Assembly: GCA_903918315.1 (NCBI GenBank)
Contig: CAIXEA010000056.1
Span: 1-53,550 of the forward strand
DNA: 53,550 nucleotides
DNA from: an uncultured Acetobacteraceae bacterium
GTDB lineage: Bacteria > Pseudomonadota > Alphaproteobacteria > Acetobacterales > Acetobacteraceae
Reading direction: 5' to 3'
Shown: piece by piece, positions 27,269-35,428 of the stretch
How the letters are laid out: the number at the start of each line of letters is the position of its first letter
Position numbering within the stretch: the first letter of the stretch is position 1
The notes under the pieces: model-generated
The model's input: the letters and a program-made list of their open reading frames with translations, nothing else
Told to the model about the DNA's origin: nothing
Databases searched by the model: none
Program-made: the position numbers and the translations under genes

Positions 27269-28177
27269 TCAGCCCCCGGCGGTCTTGGCGACTTCGGCGG
27301 CGAAGTCTTCCTTCGGCTTCTCGATGCCTTCGCCCAACTGGAAGCGGGCGAAGCCGGACAGCTTCAGGCCGGCCTTCTTGACAACGGCCTTCACACGGCT
27401 CTCGCCGTCATGGACCCAGACCTGTTCCAGCAGCACCACTTCTTCGTAGTACTTGCGGATGCGGCCTTCGACCATCTTCTCAATGATGGCTTCCGGCTTG
27501 CCGGAGGCGCGGGCCTGCTCGGTCAGCACCGCCTTTTCCCGTTCCAACGCCGCCGGATCGACGAAATCGACATCCAGCGCTTCCGGACGGGCGGCGGCGA
27601 CATGCATCCCGACCTGACGGCCGAGGATTTCCAGCGTCGCGCTTTCACCTGGGCCCTCAAGCGCGGCGAGGACGCCAATCTTGCCAAGGCCGGGCTTCAA
27701 GGCGGAGTGGACATAGGTCGCGACGACGCCCTGCGGCACGGACAACACCCGCACGCGGCGCAGGTTCATGTTTTCACCGATGGTGGCGACGAGGTGCGTG
27801 AGCTCCTCCGCGACCGTACGGCCGGTGCCCGGGAAGGCGTGTGCCGAGATGGCATCGATGCTCTCACCGACATCGAGCGCGATCTTGGCCACTTCCTGCA
27901 CGAAGGCCTGGAAGGTCTCGTTGCGGGCGACGAAATCGGTTTCGGCATTCACTTCGACAACCGCGGCCTTGCCAGGCGCGGAGGCAACGCCGACGAGGCC
28001 TTCAGCGGCGACCCGGCCGGATTTCTTGGCCGCGGCGGCGAGGCCTTTTTTGCGCAGCCAGTCGATCGCCTGCTCGATGTCGCCGTCGTTTTCCGTCAGC
28101 GCCTTCTTGCAGTCCATCATGCCCGCGCCGGTCTTTTCGCGCAGGTCTTTCACGAGGCCAGCGGTGATCGCAGCCAT
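27269..28177 (-). CDS. tsf: Translation elongation factor Ts
   Basis: This 302-aa protein exchanges GDP for GTP on EF-Tu. The N-terminal UBA-like segment ([20 protein letters not shown]), the following [13 protein letters not shown] and the [13 protein letters not shown] block are diagnostic. A good ribosome site (GGAGAG) precedes the ATG at 28177. The 74-base gap to rpsB contains a 9-bp hairpin. Confidence 0.98.
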   Translation of the reverse strand: MAAITAGLVKDLREKTGAGMMDCKKALTENDGDIEQAIDWLRKKGLAAAAKKSGRVAAEGLVGVASAPGKAAVVEVNAETDFVARNETFQAFVQEVAKIALDVGESIDAISAHAFPGTGRTVAEELTHLVATIGENMNLRRVRVLSVPQGVVATYVHSALKPGLGKIGVLAALEGPGESATLEILGRQVGMHVAAARPEALDVDFVDPAALEREKAVLTEQARASGKPEAIIEKMVEGRIRKYYEEVVLLEQVWVHDGESRVKAVVKKAGLKLSGFARFQLGEGIEKPKEDFAAEVAKTAGG

Positions 28178-28196
28178 GGTCTCTCTCCAACATGAT

Positions 28197-28220
28197 GGGG
28201 ACGCGATCGCTCGCGTCCCC
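28197..28220. promoter_or_regulatory. Hairpin between rpsB and tsf
   Basis: GGGGACGCG (28197-28205) and CGCGTCCCC (28212-28220) form a perfect 9-bp stem with a 6-base loop. It lies 31 bases beyond the rpsB stop and about 20 before the tsf start on the minus strand. There is no T-run. It may protect the rpsB message end or attenuate read-through into tsf. Confidence 0.45.
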
Positions 28221-28251
28221 AGGTTGCATGATCAGTGGTCAGGCGGCCGGT

Positions 28252-29034
28252 TTAGACAGCCGCGGCTTCTTCTTCGATTTCGGCATCCGGCAACGCATCG
28301 ATCGGCAGGTCTTCGCCCGCGCCGATGTCAACGCCCGAGGATGCCATTTCGGCGCTGATACCATCCAACACGGCGCCCGCGATCAGGTCGCAATACAGGG
28401 TGATCGCGCGGATCGCGTCGTCGTTCCCCGGGATCGGGAAGGTCACGCCGGTCGGGTCGGAGTTGCTGTCCAGCACCGCGACAACCGGGATATGCAGCTT
28501 GTTGGCCTCTTCGACCGCGAGCTTTTCCTTGTTGGTGTCGATGATGAACAGGATGTCCGGCAGACCGCCCATTTCCTTGATGCCGCCCAGCGAGCGCTCC
28601 AGCTTTTCCTGGTCGCGGGTGATCTCAAGGATTTCCTTCTTGGTCAGGCCCTGGGTCTGATTGCCCAGCATCTCTTCGATCTGGCGCAGGCGCTTGATCG
28701 AACCGGTGATGGTCTTCCAGTTGGTCAGCGTGCCGCCGAGCCAGCGGTGATTGATGTAATACTGGCCGCAACGCTTCGCGGCGTCGGACACATGTTCCGC
28801 GGCGGCGCGCTTGGTGCCGACGAACAGAACGCGCCCGCCAGCGGCGGTGACATCACGAACCGCACGCAGCGCGCGATCGAGCATCGGCACGGTCTGCTGC
28901 AGATCGATGATGTGGACCTGATTGCGGACCCCATAGAGATAGGAGGCCATCCGCGGGTTCCAGCGGCGCGTGTGGTGACCAAAATGAACGCCAGCTTCAA
29001 GCAGCTGACGCATGGTGAAATCGGGCATCGCCAT
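28252..29034 (-). CDS. rpsB: 30S ribosomal protein S2
   Basis: This 260-aa small-subunit protein shows the family blocks [48 protein letters not shown] and [12 protein letters not shown]. The C-terminus has an acidic tail. The ATG at 29034 is set by AAAGGAG about eight bases upstream; a second ATG two codons later is an alternative. It is the first gene of the large minus-strand cluster, with a leader of about 150 bases. Confidence 0.97.
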   Translation of the reverse strand: MAMPDFTMRQLLEAGVHFGHHTRRWNPRMASYLYGVRNQVHIIDLQQTVPMLDRALRAVRDVTAAGGRVLFVGTKRAAAEHVSDAAKRCGQYYINHRWLGGTLTNWKTITGSIKRLRQIEEMLGNQTQGLTKKEILEITRDQEKLERSLGGIKEMGGLPDILFIIDTNKEKLAVEEANKLHIPVVAVLDSNSDPTGVTFPIPGNDDAIRAITLYCDLIAGAVLDGISAEMASSGVDIGAGEDLPIDALPDAEIEEEAAAV

Positions 29035-29086
29035 GAGCGTGCTCCTTTCATGATAGTCCGGTTGAGCCTCCGCGGGGGTTTGCCAT

Positions 29087-29102
29087 CGGGCCTTGCGGCC
29101 CG
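29087..29102 (-). promoter_or_regulatory. GNRA-capped hairpin in the rpsB leader
   Basis: On the minus strand the leader reads CGGGCC-GCAA-GGCCCG, a 6-bp stem closed by a GNRA tetraloop, about 50 bases ahead of the rpsB start. S2 autoregulates its own leader in many bacteria, and this hairpin is a candidate structural element. The rest of 29035-29189 shows no open frame. Confidence 0.4.
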
Positions 29103-29189
29103 GCAGCACCGGATCCGATCAGAAGCAATCCTGACCGGGAAAGGCGCCCCGCGTGCGAATTACCAGGGCACCCTGCCCCAGTGCGGCCG

Positions 29190-29218
29190 CATATGACCGA
29201 ATCAGCCGTTTCACGCAA
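29190..29218 (-). promoter_or_regulatory. Putative rpsB promoter
   Basis: TTGCGT (29218-29213) and CATATG (29195-29190) on the minus strand are 17 bases apart, about 155 bases ahead of the rpsB start codon. The -10 hexamer is the same as the one proposed for sucA. The match is moderate. Confidence 0.35.
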
Positions 29219-29283
29219 GGGTGGAGGTGGCCAGCGCGGCGGTACCGGGCGACTGCCGGACCCGGCAAAAAAAGCCCTGCGCC

Positions 29284-29306
29284 GTTAAGAGTTCCTTAAC
29301 TTTTTT
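29284..29306 (+). terminator. Terminator-like hairpin with T6, upstream of the exopolysaccharide operon
   Basis: GTTAAG (29284-29289), a 5-base loop, CTTAAC (29295-29300) and six T residues form a weak rho-independent terminator on the plus strand. No plus-strand gene ends nearby; the next start codon is 75 bases downstream. It could be a leader attenuator for the tyrosine-kinase gene or stop antisense read-through into it. Confidence 0.4.
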
Positions 29307-29380
29307 CAGATACCCATGGCGCCTCGCACGGAAAGGCCACGGCAAAACGCCGCTCCGCCTGTCATGAGGCCAAAGCGTTC

Positions 29381-31564
29381 ATGCTCGACAGCCCCACCGA
29401 AATAGCCCGGGACGATCGGCGTCATGTGCCCAAAGACGGCACACCGGGCCTGGATCTCGACTGGCGGGCGCTCTGGGTCATTTTCTGGCGGCACAAACGC
29501 CGGTTCCTGGTGTTCGCCATCCTGTGCCCGCTCGGCGCCGGTCTGGCGGTCTGGCAGACCACGCCGGTTTATACCGCCGTCGGCACACTGATCTATGAAC
29601 CCAGCGAATACAAAGCGCGGGAACTGCAAAGCCTGGTGCGCAGCGACCCCATCACCGAAGCCACGATGGCCACCCAGGCCGAGATCCTGCAGAGCCTGCA
29701 TATCGCGCAGAAAGTAGCGGAACGCCGGCAACTCGCGCTGAACCCGGAATTCAACGCCGCCTTGCGCCCGCCGCCCATCTGGCGCCGCCTGCTGCCCGAG
29801 ACGCCCGCCCCATCCATCGTCGGTCCCAGCCCCGATCCCGCGATCGACGCCATGCTGCTGACGGTGCAAGCCGCATTGCACGCGCGCCCGGTCCGGTTTT
29901 CGCACGCGATCGAGGTGACCTTCACCGCCCAGGATCCGGTCCTCGCAGCCGCCGCCGTGAACGATGCAATGGACGTCTATATCAAGGATCAGTTCGGCGC
30001 GAAGGCGCGCCTGGTCCACAACGCCACGAATTTGCTGCGCTCTCGCGCCACGCAATTGCGGGACGAAACGCGCCGGGCGGAGGATGCCATCGCCACCTAT
30101 CGCGCCCGCCATCAGCTCTTCCAGGGCATCCATGGCCCGTCCGATGCCGAACAGATCAGCCACCTGACGGAGGACCTGATCCGTGCCCGCGGGGAACTGG
30201 CACAGGCGGACGCCAAACGGGACGCGGCCCGAGGTCAGGCCGGTTCCGCGGCGCTGGCCGCCGTCGCGCCGTCCGTCGTGCAATTGCGCGGCCAGCGCGA
30301 CCAGCTCATGGCGCAGGCTCAGGCCCAGCAATCCCGGCTGGGCGCGAACCACCCCGCGGCGGAGGCATTGCGCCGCCAAACCGAGGATGCGCAGCACGCC
30401 GTCGCCGCTGAAACCGCCCGCGTGATGACCGCGACCAGCGCGGATCAGCGCATCGCGGCCGAGCGTGTGGCCGTGTTGGAAGCCAATCTGCGAACCGCAC
30501 GCGATGACGCGGACCGGGCCGCGCAAGCCCAGACCGCCCTCAATGCCATGACGCGGGATGCCGAGGCGCTGCGGACCGAGCTTCAGGCCGTCCTCGACCG
30601 GCTACAGCAGACCGCCCAGCAGAGTGCGGTCGAAACCGCCGAGGCGCATGAGATTTCTCAGGCCCTGCCGCCTGGCAGACCAAGCGCGCCGCATGTCGCG
30701 CTGGATCTCGCGGCCGGCCTCGCCGCTGGCCTGATGCTGGGACTGATCGCTGTCTATCTGGCCCATCTGACCGATCGCACCATTAGCAGCGGCGCGGATA
30801 TGGAGGCGCTGACCGCCCTCCCCTGTTTCGCGCTCATTCCGGAAATCGACCGTCGGACGCGCGGGCGCGTGCCGCTGGAGGAATTGGCGATCCGCCGCCC
30901 CCTGACCGCCTTCGCCGAACAGATCCGGACTCTGCGCGTCGGGTTATGGCTGGGGGCACAACGGCCCAAGATCGTGGCGATCGCGGCGGCCCAACCCGGT
31001 GAGGGTAAAACCGCGCTGACGCTTGCCTTGGGCCGCGCCGCGCGCGCGGGCGGAGAGCGGGTCTTGCTCATCGAATGCGATTTGCGGCAACCCAAATTTG
31101 CCCAGATCATGGCAGCCGAACCCAGCCCCGGACTGGTGGATATTCTGCGGGGCGACGCCGCACTGGCCGAGACGCTGCGGGCGGACCCCTTGACCGGCCT
31201 GGATTTCATCCCCGCGGGCCAGGCGGCGAACGACGTGCTTGACCTGTTTTTATCCGCCGCCATGGGACGCCTGCTGGACAGCGAGCGGCAGGACTACGAC
31301 CTCGTACTCCTCGACACACCGCCGCTCGAAGCCCTGAGCGAAGCGCGGGCCATCGCGGCAGTCGCGGATTCCACGCTCCTTTGCGTCCGTTGGCGTGACA
31401 CGCCGCGCCTGGTCGTCCGCCGGATGGTGGACCAATTGCGGGAATCACAGGCGCATCTCATCGGAACGGTTCTGACCCGGGTTGACCCGCGCGCGCATGT
31501 GCGCTCCGGCTATCCCGATGCGGGGGTGTATCACCGCCGCTACAGATCCTATTTCCGAGGATAA
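29381..31564 (+). CDS. Polysaccharide co-polymerase / BY-type tyrosine autokinase (Wzc-like)
   Basis: This 727-aa inner-membrane protein would control chain length and assembly of exopolysaccharide. A Wzz-type N-terminus carries a membrane helix at about 42-58. A long periplasmic coiled-coil region follows, then a second helix near 439-462 and a cytoplasmic kinase domain. That domain has Walker A AQPGEGKTALT (about 537-547), Walker A' LLIECDLRQPKF and Walker B LVLLDTPP. The C-terminus GYPDAGVYHRRYRSYFRG is the tyrosine cluster that such kinases phosphorylate. It is the first gene of a four-gene operon with galE, a polytopic protein and a flippase. A terminator-like hairpin lies in its leader. 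Confidence 0.93.
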   Translation: MLDSPTEIARDDRRHVPKDGTPGLDLDWRALWVIFWRHKRRFLVFAILCPLGAGLAVWQTTPVYTAVGTLIYEPSEYKARELQSLVRSDPITEATMATQAEILQSLHIAQKVAERRQLALNPEFNAALRPPPIWRRLLPETPAPSIVGPSPDPAIDAMLLTVQAALHARPVRFSHAIEVTFTAQDPVLAAAAVNDAMDVYIKDQFGAKARLVHNATNLLRSRATQLRDETRRAEDAIATYRARHQLFQGIHGPSDAEQISHLTEDLIRARGELAQADAKRDAARGQAGSAALAAVAPSVVQLRGQRDQLMAQAQAQQSRLGANHPAAEALRRQTEDAQHAVAAETARVMTATSADQRIAAERVAVLEANLRTARDDADRAAQAQTALNAMTRDAEALRTELQAVLDRLQQTAQQSAVETAEAHEISQALPPGRPSAPHVALDLAAGLAAGLMLGLIAVYLAHLTDRTISSGADMEALTALPCFALIPEIDRRTRGRVPLEELAIRRPLTAFAEQIRTLRVGLWLGAQRPKIVAIAAAQPGEGKTALTLALGRAARAGGERVLLIECDLRQPKFAQIMAAEPSPGLVDILRGDAALAETLRADPLTGLDFIPAGQAANDVLDLFLSAAMGRLLDSERQDYDLVLLDTPPLEALSEARAIAAVADSTLLCVRWRDTPRLVVRRMVDQLRESQAHLIGTVLTRVDPRAHVRSGYPDAGVYHRRYRSYFRG

Positions 31565-31570
31565 CGCATC

Positions 31571-32557
31571 ATGAGCCGTCGTTTTCTGGTGACCGGCGGG
31601 GCCGGCTTTGTCGGCAGCCATCTGGTGGATGCCCTGCACCGGCGCGGTGACGCGGTCGTGGTCTTCGACGATCTGCGCACCGGCCATGCGGCCTCTGTCC
31701 CCGATGGAGTGACGCTGATCGAAGGCTCTCTGGCCGACGCCGCCCTGGTCAACCGGGTGCTGGCCAATGGGCCCTGGGATGCGGTGTTCCACTTCGCCGC
31801 CCTGTCACAGGTCGGGGAGAGCATGCGTGAACCGCTTCGCTATCTGATTGAAAATGCCGGTAATGGCATGCTGCTGATCGATGCCTGTATCCGTCATGGC
31901 GTTCGCCGCTTCGTCCTGTCCTCGACCGCCGCCTTGTTCGCGACCGTGACCGATGCGCCCATCCCCGAGGACGCCACGATCGACCCGGCCTCCGCCTATG
32001 GTGACAGCAAATGGATGATCGAGCGGGCGTTGCACTGGGCCAGCCAGGTGCATGGCATGCGCTACGCCCGGCTGCGCTACTTCAACGCCGCCGGGGCGGA
32101 CCCGACCGGGCGGCTGGGGGAGGATCATCGGCCGGAGTCGCATCTGATCCCCCTCGTCATCGACACCGCGCTGGGGCGGCGCGGGGCGCTGGATGTGTTC
32201 GGCGCCGACTATCCAACCCCCGATGGCACGGCGGTGCGCGATTATGTGCATGTCTGCGACCTCGCCGAGGCGCATCTGCTGGCGCTGGAGGCGATGGATC
32301 AGGGCGACGTGACCTGGAACCTCGGCAATGGCGCCGGGCACTCGGTCCTGCAAGTGATCGAGGCCGTGGAGCGGGTGTCCGGCTTGCCGGTTCCCTACCG
32401 CATGGCTGATCGCCGGGCCGGTGACGCGGCGGTGCTGGTCGCGGCATCTGACCGCGCACAGGCGGCCGGCTGGCGCCCCCGGTTCGCCGAACTGGATGAC
32501 ATCGTGCGCACCGCATTCCAGTGGCGAAAAGCGCATCCGAGTGGCTATGGCAACTGA
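31571..32557 (+). CDS. galE: UDP-glucose 4-epimerase (GalE family)
   Basis: This 328-aa extended SDR enzyme interconverts UDP-glucose and UDP-galactose. TGGAGFVGSH (8-17) binds NAD, and SSTAA near 117-121 with Tyr143-x-x-x-Lys147 (YGDSK) is the catalytic set. RYFNAAGADP and DGTAVRDYVHVCDLAEAH are typical of GalE. It follows the autokinase by six bases and overlaps the next gene by 11, so it probably supplies a sugar nucleotide for the polymer made by this operon. Related epimerases with other substrates cannot be excluded. Confidence 0.92.
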   Translation: MSRRFLVTGGAGFVGSHLVDALHRRGDAVVVFDDLRTGHAASVPDGVTLIEGSLADAALVNRVLANGPWDAVFHFAALSQVGESMREPLRYLIENAGNGMLLIDACIRHGVRRFVLSSTAALFATVTDAPIPEDATIDPASAYGDSKWMIERALHWASQVHGMRYARLRYFNAAGADPTGRLGEDHRPESHLIPLVIDTALGRRGALDVFGADYPTPDGTAVRDYVHVCDLAEAHLLALEAMDQGDVTWNLGNGAGHSVLQVIEAVERVSGLPVPYRMADRRAGDAAVLVAASDRAQAAGWRPRFAELDDIVRTAFQWRKAHPSGYGN

Positions 32558-33860
32558 GCGGACCCATCCCGCATGGCCCATTCCCTTCGCCGCGGCCCTG
32601 CTGCTATGGCCGGCGCTGTGGAACGGTTATCCGATCGTGTTCGCCGATACCGGCACCTATCTGTCCCAGGCGATCCACCGCTACATCGGCTGGGATCGCC
32701 CGCCTTTCTATAGCCTGGCCATCCTGTGCCTGCATGGGACGGTCACCACCTGGCCGGTGGTGGTGGCGCAGGCGCTGATCACCGCCTGGGTGCTGCGGCT
32801 GAGCATCGCGGCGGCGTGGCCGGGGTTGGATGAGCGGTGGCTGCCGGTGCTGGTGCTGCCGCTGGCCTTGGGAACCTGGCTGCCCTTTCTGGTGAGCGAA
32901 CTGACACCGGATGTCTTCACACCCTTGCTGGTGCTGGGATGGGTCACGGCGGGGGGAGCGGGCCCGCATACGGCGGGCGGGCACCGTTGGCTGCCCATCC
33001 TCATCGCCTTCGCCATCGCCGCCCAGCAATCCTCGCTCCTGCTGACGCTCGCGCTGCTGCCCGTCCTGATCGGACTCCATCCCAAGGGATGGAGGGCCAT
33101 CATGCTGCCCCCGGCGTTCGCGATCGCCGCGCTCGTCGCGGTCAATCTTGCCGGCCACGGCCGGGCGGCGATCGCGCCATTTGGTCAGGTGTTCCTGCTG
33201 GCCCGGGTGATCTATGACGGCCCCGGCCTCGCCGTCCTGCGGCGCGACTGTCCCGAAGCGGGCTGGCGCCTGTGCCCGTATCGGGACCGGCTGCCGCCAA
33301 CGTCGGACGATTTCCTCTGGCAAGCCGACAGCCCGATCGTCCTCGCCGGCGGCCACAAGACGATCGCGGCGGAGGCGAACGCCATCATCGCCGCCGCGAT
33401 TCTGAGCGCCCCCGGCCAGGAGGCGCGGGCGACGCTGGCGAACGCGGCCGAGCAAATCACCCGCTTCGCCAGCGGTGACGGGCTGGAATCCTGGCCGAAC
33501 CAGGTGACGCCCTGGATCGCGCGTGATTTCCCGCCGCGCGAAGCTGCCGCCTACGCCGCAGGCCTGCAGGCCAATGGCCGGCTGGCGGTGCCGTCCTGGC
33601 TGGGCGCGCTGCACCAACTGATCGCCCTCACTGGCATCGCCGTCGCCGCCATCCTGCTGCCGCTGACCTGGCGCCGGGATCGGCGTGCGGCCCACGGCCT
33701 GCTGATCGCGCTTCTGGTGCTGCCGCTCAGCGCGGCGATTACCGGCGGACTGTCCACCCCGCATGACCGCTACCAAAGCCGCATCGCCTGGATACCGGCC
33801 TGGATCGCCGCCCTGTCCCTGGGCACAGCAACAGGCGCGCCGATGGTTCGGCGGGCATGA
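32547..33860 (+). CDS. Unrecognised polytopic membrane protein of the exopolysaccharide operon
   Basis: I do not recognise this 437-aa protein. About nine or ten membrane segments are visible. The first is followed by a loop with VFADTGTYLSQAIHRYIGWDRPPFY, in which Asp34 is placed as the catalytic acidic residue is in many GT-C-type glycosyltransferases. A larger hydrophilic region (about 225-340, with paired Cys in RRDCPEAGWRLCPYR) lies between membrane segments. By position it could be the polymerase (Wzy) or a lipid-linked glycosyltransferase, since the operon otherwise lacks both. The ATG at 32547 overlaps galE, and the stop overlaps the flippase start as ATGA, which indicates coupled translation. 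Confidence 0.75.
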   Translation: MATERTHPAWPIPFAAALLLWPALWNGYPIVFADTGTYLSQAIHRYIGWDRPPFYSLAILCLHGTVTTWPVVVAQALITAWVLRLSIAAAWPGLDERWLPVLVLPLALGTWLPFLVSELTPDVFTPLLVLGWVTAGGAGPHTAGGHRWLPILIAFAIAAQQSSLLLTLALLPVLIGLHPKGWRAIMLPPAFAIAALVAVNLAGHGRAAIAPFGQVFLLARVIYDGPGLAVLRRDCPEAGWRLCPYRDRLPPTSDDFLWQADSPIVLAGGHKTIAAEANAIIAAAILSAPGQEARATLANAAEQITRFASGDGLESWPNQVTPWIARDFPPREAAAYAAGLQANGRLAVPSWLGALHQLIALTGIAVAAILLPLTWRRDRRAAHGLLIALLVLPLSAAITGGLSTPHDRYQSRIAWIPAWIAALSLGTATGAPMVRRA

Positions 33861-35107
33861 GCCCCCCTGTCTTCTGGTCTGCCGTGGAAGCGGGCGCAAG
33901 CGCGGTTTGCTCCGTCCTCGGCTCATTCGTCATCGCCCGGCTCATCGGCCCCGCGGAGCTTGGTATCGGCGCGGCGGCCGCGGCGGTTCACGTGTTGCTA
34001 TGGGTCGGGGTAAACGCCTTGTTCGCCGACGCTCTGGTGCAACGGGCCGAGATGGATGACGCGCTGGCGTCGAGCGCCTTCTGGGCCTCCGTCGCCGTGG
34101 GCCTGCTGGCGATGCCCATACAAATCGCCGCCGGAACGCTGCTGTCGCGGACGCTGCATGACCCACGCCTGTCGCTGATGGGCCTTGTTTTGGCGCTGCC
34201 ATTGCCGCTCGTGGGCGCGGGCGGGGCCTTGCAAGGCCTGGCCACCCGCGCCCGACGGTACCGGCAACTCGCGGCCCGGACCATCCTGGGTCAGGGATGC
34301 GGCGCTAGCGTGGGGATCGGGGTGGCACTGCTTGGTGGCGGCGGCTGGGCCCTGGTCGGGCAGCTCACCGTCGCCGCCGCCGTGGGTGCTTTGACGCTGC
34401 TGGTAACCACGCATTGGCGGCCCCGCCGGCGCTGCGACCGCGCGGAGATTCGGGCTCTGCTCGCGGTGGGGATTCCGCTGACGGCGAGTACGCTCATCCA
34501 GATCGGGCGCTACCGGCTATTCGCGATCCTGATTGGCGGGACCGCGGGACCAGGCGTGCTGGGGCAGGTGCATATCGCTTTCCGCCTGGTCGACACGGTG
34601 CGTGACCTCTGCTTCACCGCGCTCTGGCGCCTGATGCTGCCGATCATGGCCGGGCACCAACGGGATCCGGTCGGGATGCTGGCGAGCGTGGATCAGTTGC
34701 TGGCCCGCTCAGGCCGGGTGCTGTTACCCCTGTGTGCCTTGATGGGCTTGTGTCTGGTCCCCGCCGTATCGCTGCTGTTGGGGCCGGGCTGGTCGGACTC
34801 CGGGCGGGCGGCGCTCCCCTTGGTGGGGTTGATGGCGCTGTCGGTCATTATGTTTCCCTCTGGCGTCGCATTGGTGGCCGCCGGGGGCGCGCGTCATGCG
34901 CTGCTCGCCAATATCGCCGGGCTTGTGCTGACCGTGGTGCTGACGATGGCGCTGCAACCCGCCGGACCAGGGGCGGCGGTCTGGGTCTGGTGCGCCGGCC
35001 AGATCGCGATCTGCCCCTATATACTGTGGGCCAGTGCCGCGGCTTTGCGGGTGCGGTTGCTGCGGCCCATGGCGGGGCTTGGCGCGATGGCCGGGCGCGG
35101 GCTTTGA
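33857..35107 (+). CDS. Polysaccharide flippase (Wzx/oligosaccharide exporter-like)
   Basis: This 416-aa protein with about 12 hydrophobic segments resembles the MVF/MATE-type oligosaccharide flippases. The N-terminal FVIARLIGPAELGIGAAAAA is the typical first-helix/second-helix motif. IPLTASTLIQIGRYRLFAILIGG in the middle corresponds to the repeat of that fold. It is somewhat shorter than the usual 430-500 aa. Its ATG overlaps the preceding stop (ATGA). Expected role: moving lipid-linked sugar units to the periplasm for the Wzc-controlled polymer. It ends the operon. Confidence 0.87.
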   Translation: MSPPVFWSAVEAGASAVCSVLGSFVIARLIGPAELGIGAAAAAVHVLLWVGVNALFADALVQRAEMDDALASSAFWASVAVGLLAMPIQIAAGTLLSRTLHDPRLSLMGLVLALPLPLVGAGGALQGLATRARRYRQLAARTILGQGCGASVGIGVALLGGGGWALVGQLTVAAAVGALTLLVTTHWRPRRRCDRAEIRALLAVGIPLTASTLIQIGRYRLFAILIGGTAGPGVLGQVHIAFRLVDTVRDLCFTALWRLMLPIMAGHQRDPVGMLASVDQLLARSGRVLLPLCALMGLCLVPAVSLLLGPGWSDSGRAALPLVGLMALSVIMFPSGVALVAAGGARHALLANIAGLVLTVVLTMALQPAGPGAAVWVWCAGQIAICPYILWASAAALRVRLLRPMAGLGAMAGRGL

Positions 35108-35183
35108 CCGGCACCGGTCTCGGGTGGCACACTCGGTGTCCGCGTCCAACCACGGCACCCAACCACGGCAGCATGAGGCACCG

Positions 35184-35423
35184 ATGCCCACTTATGACTA
35201 CCAATGCGCCGCCTGCGGCCCCTTCCGCGATTCCTATCCGATGTCGGCCTATGCCAAGCCGCAGCCTTGCCCCGGCTGCGGTGAACCGGCGCCGCGCGCC
35301 CTGACCCTGCCCGCGATCGCGGGCGGCGCGCAGGACAATGCCGCCGCCGCACCGATGGCCTCCCACGCCGGGGGCTGCGCCTGCTGCGCCGCGCCGCGCC
35401 GTCTGACCGCCGAAGCGGTCTGA
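35184..35423 (+). CDS. FmdB-family zinc-ribbon protein
   Basis: This 79-aa protein starts MPTYDYQCAACG, the hallmark of the FmdB putative regulators. Cys8, Cys11, Cys29 and Cys32 form the two CxxC knuckles of a zinc ribbon. The C-terminus is Ala-rich with an extra CACC. The ATG at 35184 has GAGG eight bases upstream. It is five bases ahead of the gamma-glutamyltransferase gene. FmdB proteins often neighbour amide or formamide hydrolases; the molecular role remains unproven. Confidence 0.88.
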   Translation: MPTYDYQCAACGPFRDSYPMSAYAKPQPCPGCGEPAPRALTLPAIAGGAQDNAAAAPMASHAGGCACCAAPRRLTAEAV

Positions 35424-35428
35424 GCCGC

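Noticed and set aside
26342-28195. Plus-strand open frame of about 617 codons opposite pyrH and tsf
   Set aside because: Antisense to two essential, fully recognisable genes and without a plausible ribosome site or motifs.
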